From: Hormiphora californensis
Taxonomy: Eukaryota > Ctenophora > Tentaculata > Cydippida > Pleurobrachiidae
Assembly (NCBI GenBank): GCA_020137815.1
Contig: CM035356.1
Coordinates: 4,085,356-4,149,355, forward strand
Direction of reading: 5' to 3'
DNA: 64,000 bases
The translations under genes and the position numbers were made by a program. Positions 20,171 through 32,825 of this stretch are shown here, piece after piece (positions within the stretch are counted from its first letter, which is position 1; every line of letters starts with the position of its first letter). The notes beneath the pieces are model-generated. The model saw only the letters and a program-made list of their open reading frames with translations. It ran no database searches and was not told where the DNA came from.

Positions 20171-22368
20171 ATGCCTAAATATGCACGAGCGGTTTACCTA
20201 TTAGTTTTACTCACTTCCATCTTTTGTGTGACTGCCCTGAACCTCACGACAGAGGAGACCCCGTCAGCCGAGCCTCAGTGCAGTCTCAATGAAACACGTA
20301 AGATATAATGGGTCACTAATGATATCCAGTAGAGTGAGTGTGTATCAGCACCAGGAGGAGATATCACAATTACTTCCTTATATCCATTAATATTTGTATT
20401 TCCATTACAGCTTCCAAATTCCTCTTCTAATTGATGATGCTCATTTCTCTCCCCCCCCCCCCCAGTTTTCCAGTGTACAGATAAGTTTGCGTGTTGCCAG
20501 ACCCAAAGTGATGCACTCGTTTGGCAGCTAACAGAAATCAAGGACCGATTTAGTGGAGTTGAAGAGGTCATAACCGCTGACTACGCTCGCATCGAGGGTT
20601 AGTTCCACTTTTGCTTTTGCATTACTCTGTATTTTTCTGTATGTGCATTGGTTATGCAAGAGTATGGATATATGAGCGACGAAAGCATATTATATGAGAG
20701 GTTGAGATATATTTTATCAATAGGTTTGACGTAGAACATATTGTTCGATATCCCTCTCTTGTACTTAGAGCTTAAAAGGGTATCCATACCCCCCTCCCTC
20801 ATAATAACCCCCCCCATAATACCCCCTCGTCCCCCTCCCCCCATAATAACACCATCGCCCCCCTCCCTATAATACCCCCTCGTCCCCTTCCCCCATAATA
20901 ACCCCCTCACCCCCTCCCCATAATATCGGTAATAACCTCCTCGTCCCTCCGCAGGTATTGTGAATGCCGGACTTAATGAGACCCTTGACACTCTTCACTC
21001 CGAATTATCGGCCAACTTTTCCCAACTCTACCCCGTTCTCAACAACTCACTCTACCGGCTGAACCGGATTTTCCTGGGCTATGGAAAGTGGGAAGACCTA
21101 TTCACAATCACACGTGCCCTTCCCCGGGACATCCTCAGAAGCATCCTCACTCGGAGTGATCAGACATATGCTATAGGATCAGAAATTAGGGGAATCAGAA
21201 TTTTCTGGGACCTCGAGGAGGAACAGAGAGAGTGTGTTGTGGATTACATGGTGGATTCGACGGGGCTGGGTGAGGTAGTACGGACAATAGCTAGTAATAT
21301 GCGGAATACAACTCAGTCCATCCATGAGTATATGTCGCTCCTTGGGACCATGAAGGCTATAGTGAAGAATCTGGTGGACGCACCTCAAGCTAGGGACTGC
21401 TTCAACGAGGTAATATATCCCTTGGAAATCCTTGTAACACATCCCTAATTAATCCATATTAACCTCTATACTACACTAATTAATAGGACAACCAAGTGTG
21501 AAACATCAATAAAGTTTGCAAAGTTGTATCTTTAGTTTTGGGTTGTGTCGGATTATTGGGCAATTAGGATGACTGAGAATGAGATTTAGGACACTGAGAG
21601 CAAATGAATATGTGTTTTAGGAATGGTTAATACGTTGGTGATTGGGGTTTGTTAACTGGGGGGGGGGGGGTACCTGGGTAGTTACCATTAACCATCTAGA
21701 GGAAAATTTGGGTATAATACGCACCTTGAAGGGTGGCAGTGGAATTGTGAGGTGTGTAAAGTTATTGGAGTAACGACCCCGGTCCCATGTTTATTCACGA
21801 GAAACCAAGCCAAGTAAGAAGTTCCTCACCCTATTCTCACACACCAAGTCTTGAGTCCCCATAGCATTCTAACACAATTGAGATCATACAATTTTTACCT
21901 GGATCTATTGTGAGATCTAATATTGAGTTGTAGTAGTTACCTGTAGTAGTACCTACACTCTCTTACTGCCCGGTACACTGGTCATTAGCAGGAAGGTCGG
22001 GAGTGATGACACTGACAATGTGGGGGTGATTATAAGGAGTTATAATGTATAATTCCGGATAACCTGGATAATTGATGTTTTCTATTAATCACTGACAATA
22101 ATTTAAGGGCCCCTTATTAAGGGGGTGAAAATAAGGGGTTATGTATAATTCCGGATAACCTGGATAATTGATGTTTTCTAGATATCTCTGACAATGAGGG
22201 GGTGATTTTCGTGTAGATTTCCCCTCACTGGTTTACACTCACATTGACCCGGATATGGCACATAAATTTAAATGTGTGATATTATTCATAGCTTGTTTGG
22301 TATACAAGTGGTACCGGGAATTGAGAGAAAGAAAGAAAGAGAAAGGGGAGAGAGAGAGAGAAAGAGAA

Positions 22369-22456
<88 letters not shown>

Positions 22457-22675
22457 TAATACATTTCCTCAATGTGATTATCTTGCTACATGTGGTTTGA
22501 AATGATATTCAACTTTATGGCGATAAAAGAGAGAAGGAGGTATATAGGAGATTGTAGTGTGGCAACTTGCATACAGCTCCCTCCAAGCGTCCAACATACA
22601 ATTATATAAAGAGAGCGAGATAGAGAGAGAGAGAGTGTGTAGGTGCTGGCATGAACATACATACAAGATCAAGAG

Positions 22676-22719
<44 letters not shown>

Positions 22720-25700
22720 ACTCTCTTTCCCTCTCTCTCTCTCTCTCCCTATCTCTCCCTCTCTCCCCTATCTGATTCTTATATCACAGCTCTCAACGAA
22801 GCTTTCTCTGGAATCTCTCCTCTCCTTCTCAGATCTCTCATCTCTCCTCTCTCGTCCTCTATCTATCTCTCATATGCATATGTTACATCAATATCGTTAT
22901 AGTATGTCAGCTGCTCCACAATCTAGAACCATCGTACTCGATGTCACAGATCATGGGTCCTCATTCAATGATAATTCCCCGCGAGACAGCTGCTATATGA
23001 CACTGTTATTGTAATAGAGCTCAGTGCCACCTGTCCATGGTAACCCATGGTTACTACACCCAGGTCACTTTCTCATGAGAGAAATATAGAAATAGAGAAC
23101 AAAAACGGTAGTTAGAACAAAAAGAGAGATAATTCTCCCTTTTTTGTTCTATCTAACTCACTTTTTGTTCTCTCTTTATGTGCCGAAATATTAATATATT
23201 CCCCCGAAGCGGTGGTCATTTTTGCATTTAACCAACAGGATCGAAGCTGGCGAAAATGGTTATGCAGATGCAGGGAGAGAGTGGGGAAAGGAGGCGAGTT
23301 TTAACAAATGAAAGTTGTTAATTGGAAATAGCTAGGGTGTGTTTTTCATTTGTATAAGTGGAGGAAAGAAGGTGAGAGAACACGTGACATGTATGCCCTT
23401 ATTTGGTCAACACGTGACCTGTGTGCCCTTATTTGGTCAACACGTGACCTGTATAAAATAGTCAGGGTGTGTTTTTCATTTGTTTAAGTGGAAGGAGGAG
23501 GAGGCAGGAGATTGAGGGACATGACAACGAAAGCTGAACATATTGCATTACATGTTATCGTCGCATATTTTTATGAGGTCTAAAAGAAGGAAAAGAAATA
23601 GAGAATATGGGTAGGTAGTTGGCGCTTAGCACTTGGCCGACCGTCATGCCCGAGGTTTTCTCCTTCTGGCCAAATTCCCCATGTTAAAACCGCGACATGA
23701 GTAACTTTTTTTTGTGTGAAAATGTGAAGGAGCGGTCGGTCAATAACTTTACTCAACAGTCAAGTTTAGAATCTGAATCTCACGACTGAAAGTCTACACT
23801 CAGAGAATAGAGCGCTCATATTATATTATCTAGAGACAACGTTGTCATGCTGCATGATTATAATATGTTCACGCACAGTGCACCTCGATGTAATAAAGAG
23901 ACGATGAATTTCCACAGAAAAGCATATCTGTATAATATTTCTAAAGAAAGAAAGAAAATGAATATTGAAGAAAAACATCATATTTTGATATACCCCACCA
24001 TCATAAATTTCCACAGAAAAGCATATCTGTATAATATTTCTAAAGAAGATGAAGATTGAAGAAAGATATCATATTTTGATATACCCCACCAATATATCAC
24101 ACTTAGCTTGGTAGTTTTGTGGTCAGTATTTTCGTAAGCAGTGAGGCCCCGTTCGAAAATTCAAAATTTGCCAACCAATTGGAAAGAAATGTCTCCCAGG
24201 ATGCTGATTTTTTTAACGAGAATGCTGATTTTTACAATTCAAAAATTTCATCTACATATTATGTGCTGAAAATTCTGCTGAAAATATAGGTGGTGCAGTG
24301 AATGTGAAAGACTGAAGAGTGAGAGAGAGAGATATCTGGGGATATTATGTGCTGGTTGTGTGTGACAGAGAGACAGAATATGCTGGGGAATGTTCCAGTT
24401 TTGCGTAATGCACCGACAACAGTTTTCAGCACGATTTTCAGCAGATTGGTTGAAATGGTCAGTTTTCAGCACGATTTTCAGCAGATTGGTTGAACTGGTC
24501 GCGCTGAAAAAGAGAGAGAGAGAGAGAGAGAGCCAATTCAATTGCAATGGTAATGTATGAATCTCTCTAATCTCCCCCTTTCCCCCTCTAGACTGTTGTC
24601 GGTGCACTACGCACAACTGGCGCCAACCAACACATATTCTCCATCTCCCTCCCCTCTCCCCCCTCTCTCTCTCTCTCTCTCTCTCTCATTCACACTGCTG
24701 CAGTACTGCAAGAATGTGATTGAGAGGAATTTTCAGCACATTGGCGGACTAAAATGCTGAAAATTCTGCTTATTTTAGATCAGGATGCTGCCAGTTTAAT
24801 ACTATAGATAGGACCAAAATTCGAACGGGGCAGTGAGGTAGAGTCTAGCCATTTACTCGTTGAATAAAACACCCGATAAGATGCTGAAGTAGGTGACGCA
24901 ATGCCACCAGTGTTTGGGGGGCAGTGAAAATACTCCAACAGCTGTTAAAAAGAGGGGGGAGGGGGCCTGGTATTAGAATGGGTGTCATGTTTCCACACAC
25001 ACCTGTGGAAGGGGATGATAGGATCCTGGACACAGGTGTGGCGCAACACACAACTATTCCATTGCCCCTGCAACAGCGATATAATGTTTCTTCTCTCTCC
25101 TCCTCATTGTTTCTTCTTATACCAGAATAGCATCTTGGCTCAGTGCCAAGCTAAGGCCTTTCAGAGCTCTTCGAAATATCAGGAATTCGGTATCGGGGTA
25201 TCAATATTTGTAAACCCCTCCCTCGTTCTATTTTAAAACTTTGGCTGGTCTATTTGGCAGAAAGATCATCAGTTGTTCTCTGCACATGGTTGAACAATTA
25301 TATAGTGGGTGTCTGTGAAAGCGTGAATCGTGATGGATCATTGAAAATGCAATAATGGGGGGTGTTTTACAGTTTACCTCAAAAAATGTTGTCGGTGGTT
25401 GATCTACCAAACCCTCACAGATTGTGCTCGTTTTTTATTAAATTAAAATATGATGTACGTGGGCCATACAGTAAAGAGGCTGCTGGCTGCATAATCCATA
25501 TTTTGTAGGAGTTTGTTCTGTGTCACACTGTCACATGTGGTGGTAGCTTTATATTCTCGGGAAAGGGGCTATGACATGAATAATGTAGCGAGATAGAGAG
25601 GAAGAGATACTTAGGGATGCTATGCTTTTCTGTTTCTCAGTCTCTCTCTCCCTCTCTTTTTCTCTCTAACATTTAGTTAATATAATGATTACAATTAAGA

Positions 25701-28031
25701 TTACTAAAACGATGTTCCCAGCACATTTCCCCTCCCCCAGATCGTGAAGATGCAACAATGTTCCCTATGTACCGACAGCGCTGTGTGTCCTGCCTACTAT
25801 GACGCATTGGTAAGTAAATCAGTACCCCTCTAAAAACTGGTACAGTCGGACCCCGATTTACCGGAACCCCGATTTACTGAGAAGACAATCTTCCCCCGAA
25901 ATGGGAAATTAACAGTATTTGACCCCGATATACCGGGCACCCCGATTTACCGGGTAAAACCCTTGTACTTGTGAAATCTGGGAATTGCCGCCCGAAATCC
26001 GAATTTGGCTCTTACATTTCAAAATACAACCTCAACAACTAGTTTTGCGTGGTGTATGATGAAATTGTTAGGAGATTGATAAATATGTGCTTTTGCCGGG
26101 CATTGAATATCTATATTGCATGTTGGACAATGGACATATTTTCTCCCAAGAGGTGTTATTATTACAATATATTAGGATGGAAAAGACAGATATGATATTC
26201 TTGGGAACTGAAGTGTTGGTACACTATCATATTCTTGATATATTATATCAACTTGATATTATATAAAGTGTTGCTACAATATGATATTCTTGATTTTTTC
26301 CCTGCCCGGGTGAATGCCGAAGGCATTCACCCGGATGCCTTTTTACTTTGTAAAAAGGCATAGCAGGGTTAGAATTCGAAAACGACATTTTGGTATACTA
26401 ACTAATCGGTAGAGGGACATTTTTTGGTCACACTTTCGTTGCGAGGGCAACGGTGTAGCAACTAGAGCCGCGCGCACAGTGACGAGCTACTCCTTCATCA
26501 AACACCTCATTGGCACAGTTTCATGGACGTGTGTGCGCGCGCCACTCAACAAAACATGAAATGCTCTGCCGCGCGTTTCGCGTGTTACATACACATTTTC
26601 ATCTTGCGAGTCGAGTGTGAGATGTTAGATAAGTAGTTAAGTTGGAATGTCAAAAGCTGGTTAGCAAGTATCATGTGATTGGGAGTTAGCTAACTCTAAG
26701 CTATGTGAGAAGTATACTGACAGCTAGATCGTATGCATCTCACATTACATTATGACCAAGCCTTGATCCTGTTGGCAGTGACAATGTCACTGACATGTGA
26801 AACGGTAGGGCAGGGAAACACAGCATTATGAATACATAATGCAATAATTCTTGTTGGTAGCTTTGTAACAACGGTCAAGAATAGCAACAGCGGTTGCTAT
26901 GGCGATAATATCTCCTTCCTAGCACCAACACACACCCTCGTAAACGATAAAAGTAGAAAGACAGACCCCCTCTCCTTCAGATATCCATGTTCCCCCTCAT
27001 AGTTTGTAACCTTCCCTCCCTCTCCCTTTCAGTTATCCATGTTCATTGTTCCCCCGCCCCACACAGTTACTAAAAACCCCCCTCCTCTCCAGTCTCCCCC
27101 TCAGCTCCTAACCCCCCTCCTCTCCAGTCTCCCTTCAGTTCCTAACCCCCTTCTCCCCCCCAGCTATCCATGTTATTGTTCCTAACCCCCCTCTCTCCCC
27201 TCCAGTTATCCATGTTATTGTTCCTAACCCCCATCTCCCATTCAGTTATCACAGTGTGTACCACAGCTTGAGGAACTGTACGCTAGATGGGATAGTCTGA
27301 TGGGGGCCATGTCACAGCTAACACTCAGACTGTGTAACAATTCCCCTCATGACGCATACAATCATACCCTCCTGTTAGCAGACTTTATTACTACTGGCCG
27401 ACTTAATCAGATGATATACCGTCATGGTGTTTTGGTGAGTAATTAATGGTGTTTCTTAGTGGGTAATTAGTAATTAATGGTGTTTTGGTGAGTAATTAGT
27501 AATTAATGGTGTTTTGGTGAGTAATTAGTAGTGTTTTGGCGAGTAATTAATGGTGTTTCTTGGCAAGTTATTAAAAGAATTAAGGGAGCTTGCTGAGGGG
27601 GGGGGGGGAGGTAATGTTCTTCAAACGTCTAAATATTAACTCGGTTTGAGACCTTCATTTCACGTCATTGCTGCCCATAGACTCATTATACTGAAATCTC
27701 TCACTGCTACTACGCACGATCATACTTGGATAGAGTGAGTGAGAGAGAAAGAGAGAAAAGGGATGCGAGAGAGATACTTTGAAAATGAGGTGGGAACAAA
27801 CCGGTAGTGGGGGAGAGAGAGCGAGAGAGAGAGCGAAAAATAAATGAGCTGGAACAGCTGTGTGTACACATGTGCGTGCAAGATATTACTGGAGACAAGA
27901 TGATCATGATGAGTCGCAGCGAGAGAGAGAGATGAGGAAGAGAGAGAGAGAGGTTGAGAAGAACTGAGAGAAGGGAGCGAGATAGAGCGATGAGCAAGAG
28001 AGAGAGAGAGGTAGAGAGGAACCGAGAAAAG

Positions 28032-28075
<44 letters not shown>

Positions 28076-29139
28076 GCCACCCATAGAGCAATGATTCATA
28101 GGCGGCAATAATAGATCTGACAAAGACAGATCAGAAGTAGATCTCGAGAGAATGCCAACGTCAGACTTTTCTCAGAGAAAACGAGAGAGAGCCATGTCTA
28201 CTGTAGCAATATATATTTAGTTACTCTTAATTCAAATTCAAAAGATTGATTAGCCAACTTGCAAGCTGTACAACCAATCTTTTGTACTCAACGTACATCT
28301 CATGTCATGATGACTCCTGCATACATACCATGTCTGGTTGTAGCCTGTAAATAAGATGTGTTGCCACAATTTGTGTGTTGTTTATCTTAACACGCACTCA
28401 TGAATGAATTCACACCTTATGTTTATTGCCAGTATGACGGCGAAGAATCAGTGTGATTTAAAGTTATGTATTTGACCTTTTGAAAAGATCAAAGAAAAAG
28501 TAACTTAGTGGTGGTGACAGTGCTCGACAGAAAAAGTAGAATTCTGAACAGTGATCTCATTTCATCCTGAATATAATTCTTTGACAATGAATGGATCGAC
28601 ATTTTAAAATGGGGGGGGGGGATAAAATTCAAAGGGATTTCGGTTGACGATTCCCTCGCCGCTCTATTGCATAATTGTTCTGAGATATTTTATGGCTGTA
28701 AAAAAGATCCTATACCTACCGCGGAACCCGTCACACAATATGAACCCATATCATATAATACCTATGCTGTATCACTTGGTAGTATGTACAATGTAGCAAC
28801 TTAGTGAAAGAGTCAAGTGCATCTAGTGGGTTTCTGCTTCTGATAAGATGATGAGGTCACGATGGAATACTATATTATACATTTATCAGACTTTATCCCC
28901 ACTTTATCTTTTCACTCTTTATTACTCTTCATCCGGCTGAATAGCATCACCATATATATTTCACTTTGAACTTTCAACGAAAACACTTCATTTTTCGAAC
29001 AAAAGAAGCTGTTCAATCCAATCATGCCGCGATCTTCATCTTCGCTACAATACCCCCTCTCTCTCTGTCTATCTATCTCACACACACACTCTCTCTCTCT
29101 CTCTCTCTCTACCTATCTCTATCTATCTCTCTCTATCTA

Positions 29140-29237
<98 letters not shown>

Positions 29238-29240
29238 TCT

Positions 29241-29324
<84 letters not shown>

Positions 29325-30261
29325 ATCTCTATCTCTCTCTCACTCGAATAATGCAACAACGAATATAATTCTGCTCATTAAATCCAATATGAGGGCCACA
29401 GTTTTCAATATCAATGAATATTAATATAATATTGAATATTCAGTTTCTTGGAATTTTGTTGAACCTTTCTACTCTTTAAAAAGGCACTTTCTCCCACTTT
29501 CTCGGGGGCGGGGGGGGGGGCTTTACCACTTTATAGATCGTGTTCAACTCACTGACCCTATAATATGATTTTGACCACCTCTCTCAAATCATGTTGGCTT
29601 TGTTACCCAGTATACAATGCTCATCTTTTATAAAAGTTGTGTCCAACAAAGGCTGTGCCCTAGCTCTCTCTCCCTCTATCTCGAGTTTTTTTTTGGGACT
29701 CCCCTTTTCCTTTTTCCCCTCTTTATATTTCCCTCCTTTTTCTCTCTTTGCATCCCCCTTTATTTAATTTTTCCAACGATTTTCGAAAACATTTTAAATT
29801 TCTCCCCACCCCCACGTACTTTATACGCACAAAAAAAAAAATTACAAAGTATCCCATCCAGGGTTGTCGGAGCAGGGGGGGGGGGGGGGGGGGGGGTGGG
29901 TCCTTGCAGTGGGTGCCGGAGGGGAGGGGGGGGGTGGGGGGATCACTCTGCCTGGCATGTATTACTTGATACCACATTTAACAAACCAACAAGTAAGCAC
30001 ACACAGCAGTGGATGTGTGTACATGTGTGTGTATGTGGTAGATCGACATTTATTAGGTATTTAATGTGTAAACTATGGCGTTTGTAGGAATGTATGTTGC
30101 TATACTGGTAGTTGTGGTGGAGATGAAGAGAGATAGAGAGATGGAAAGATAGAGATAGAGAGATGGAAAGATGATCTGCTAGCCTATCGTGCTACTACCA
30201 CGCCTACCACTGTTGAACTAGAAAAACTTAGAACCTTACATTAGGGCACGTGCTTCCAACA

Positions 30262-30298
<37 letters not shown>

Positions 30299-32001
30299 TT
30301 GAATTTCATCGCTCGTTGTTTTGTTTTGTTTTATCTGTCATGTCTGTATCCGGGGGACATGAATTTGGGAAAATTTTACCAAATCTGCAATCAAAGGGAC
30401 TATTATAGGGAGGAGTTCCACAAAAAAGGCAACTATAAACAATCAGATAAAAAAACCAGTCTGTTTGTTTTCCTTTGTTGTTGTGAGCTGATCTGTCGTA
30501 TTTACCCCGTGGGTAGGTGCATCTGTTCGGTCTGTATCACCCCCTTTGAATTTGTAGGTTGTCTTTCCTGTATCCTCCCCTTTTCTTTTATATGTATAGT
30601 ATAGTCTTTTACGCGTAGTCCCCCCTTTTTTTTTTCTTTTTATCTTATTTTTATTTTTATTTCATTTTTGTGACCCCCTCTTGCCCTTAGGGGGGGTTTT
30701 CTCCTGCCCCGTTGCTGCTTATGTATTGAGTGTCATCCCTTTTCCTGTTGGGCTTATCCGGGCTTGTCCGTCCCCTGGTCCTCCGCCAGTTTCTCTTTCC
30801 CTCAGCCCTTTTTTCCCTTTCCCCAGGGCCCTTTTTTTCTTGATCTTCTTGTCTTCTTTTCTTCCTCATTTTCTCCATTTCCCCTTTTTTTGCCTGCCAG
30901 GCATTTTTGCCTTGCCAGAGCAATGGCATTTTCTCTTTTCATCATCCCCCTTTTTTTCCCCTTCTGAGCCCCTCTATTTCTTAGCCAATTTCTCCAATTA
31001 GGTTGATTTTTCTGTTCCCCCCGCCCCTGGTGGTTTTTCCCCCCCCCCCGCCCCCCTTGCCCGGCCCTCCGGGCCGCCCCCCGCCCCCCCCCCCCCCCCC
31101 CCCCTCCCCGCCCCCCCCAATCCCCCCCCACCACAATTTTTATTCCCCAAGCCACCCAAAAACCTTCATCCCCACGTGGTTATCTCCACAATTTTGGGGC
31201 CTGGCTGACGCCTTTTACTGGTTAGAGGGGTAACACAATCGCCATCAGCCAGTCATCTGGGAATTTTCCCCCTTCGTATCCCAGACGCACATTCCTTAAT
31301 TGTCACTTGCAAATTGACATTTCGAATGGGAGCAACCGGATCGCCCCCTTTGTCCACCCAGTGGGGTGTTGGTTTCCCCTAGTCGGGGATGCCTTTGACA
31401 GTACTAACTGGGGACAATTACAAACCGGAAGAGTGCTTGGGGAGTGAGAAGACCCCGTCGACGCAGACACTATGACCGTTTTTTCGTCCCTCGGGGCGTG
31501 CTTTATACCCTTTTTATTTCCCCTGCATGTTTAAAACTTGACACGTGCGAAAGGGCAGAGTCTCCTGATTTAATTTTTTTGGGTTTAGTACTTCTAACAC
31601 GATCCGTGCGGCAATCGGTCTGTCTGAGGATGTGATCACTGGTCGGCATCCCGTCCTACTCCCAGGATGAAGGGGTCTAGAACCAGCCCAAAACCCTCCA
31701 TAGTTCTGCCTCTCTTCCCGATCTCAAACTGAAATCTTACACTTTTCAAAATCCCTTTATATCTGAAGTGTTGACAATATGGTGGTACTGAGCACCTGCG
31801 TCTCCTTCGGGTCTTTCATATAAATATTATAATAACACGGTGCCGACAGTAGCGTGCTGCTTAGTGGCCATACCTTGTGCTGTTGCACCTCCCCCGCGCC
31901 CCCCCCCCCCCCCGCCGGGGGGCACGGGAGGTTTTTATTTTATAAAAAAATAATAGTATGAACAATACAAGCCATACCGTAATCCTACCAAACCAAACCA
32001 A

Positions 32002-32050
<49 letters not shown>

Positions 32051-32256
32051 GGAGAGAGAAAGAGGAGAAAGAGAGAAAAAGATAGATAGAAGATGTTGCC
32101 TGAAGGAAAGGGCTGTTGACTATGTAAAGGAAGAAGAAAGGATGCGGATCATTAGTAGGAACCATTATGATATACACGTGATGAAGAAGACTGTACCTAC
32201 TGCAGAGAGTAGTAGGACTCTATGTACTATAACGTGTAGAGAGGGAGAGAGAGGGG

Positions 32257-32304
<48 letters not shown>

Positions 32305-32750
32305 AGAGAGAGAGAGGAGAGAGGGAGGTGCCTCATAGGATGATTTTAGCTGTAGAACATTGTCCGCTTCATCGCCACACACAGCGTTGTTGTAGACACA
32401 ACTTTCTCTCAGTTGGTATTGCTGGTGGTTGGTGCGCGCAGTACCATTGAGAGCTATGAAAAAATGGCCTGTCAGCAGTGTTGAGTGGCGCGCAACGGAC
32501 GCGCTCTGTTGGTGATTCCGCTGTGGAAAAAGGCGCCCTGCACCTGAGGGGTTTTTTCCCGGAGGTCAGATGTCGGGTTTCATCTTGTCCCCAACAGCTA
32601 ACAACAGTGTAGGCTGTGGCCTCACCCAAAATCACCAGTATTGGATAAATTGGAGTTTGCTCCGAAGATAATGACCGTGTTCATGTGTTACGGGACAGTT
32701 TCTAGGAAATGGAGAGCCAATTTGGATCTAGCTTTCAATCATTAGTCATG

Positions 32751-32825
<75 letters not shown>

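Noticed and set aside
30299-31233. Several open frames in the homopolymer-rich segment
   Set aside because: Composition-driven frames (Pro/Gly/Phe runs) in possibly unreliable sequence, with no family match.
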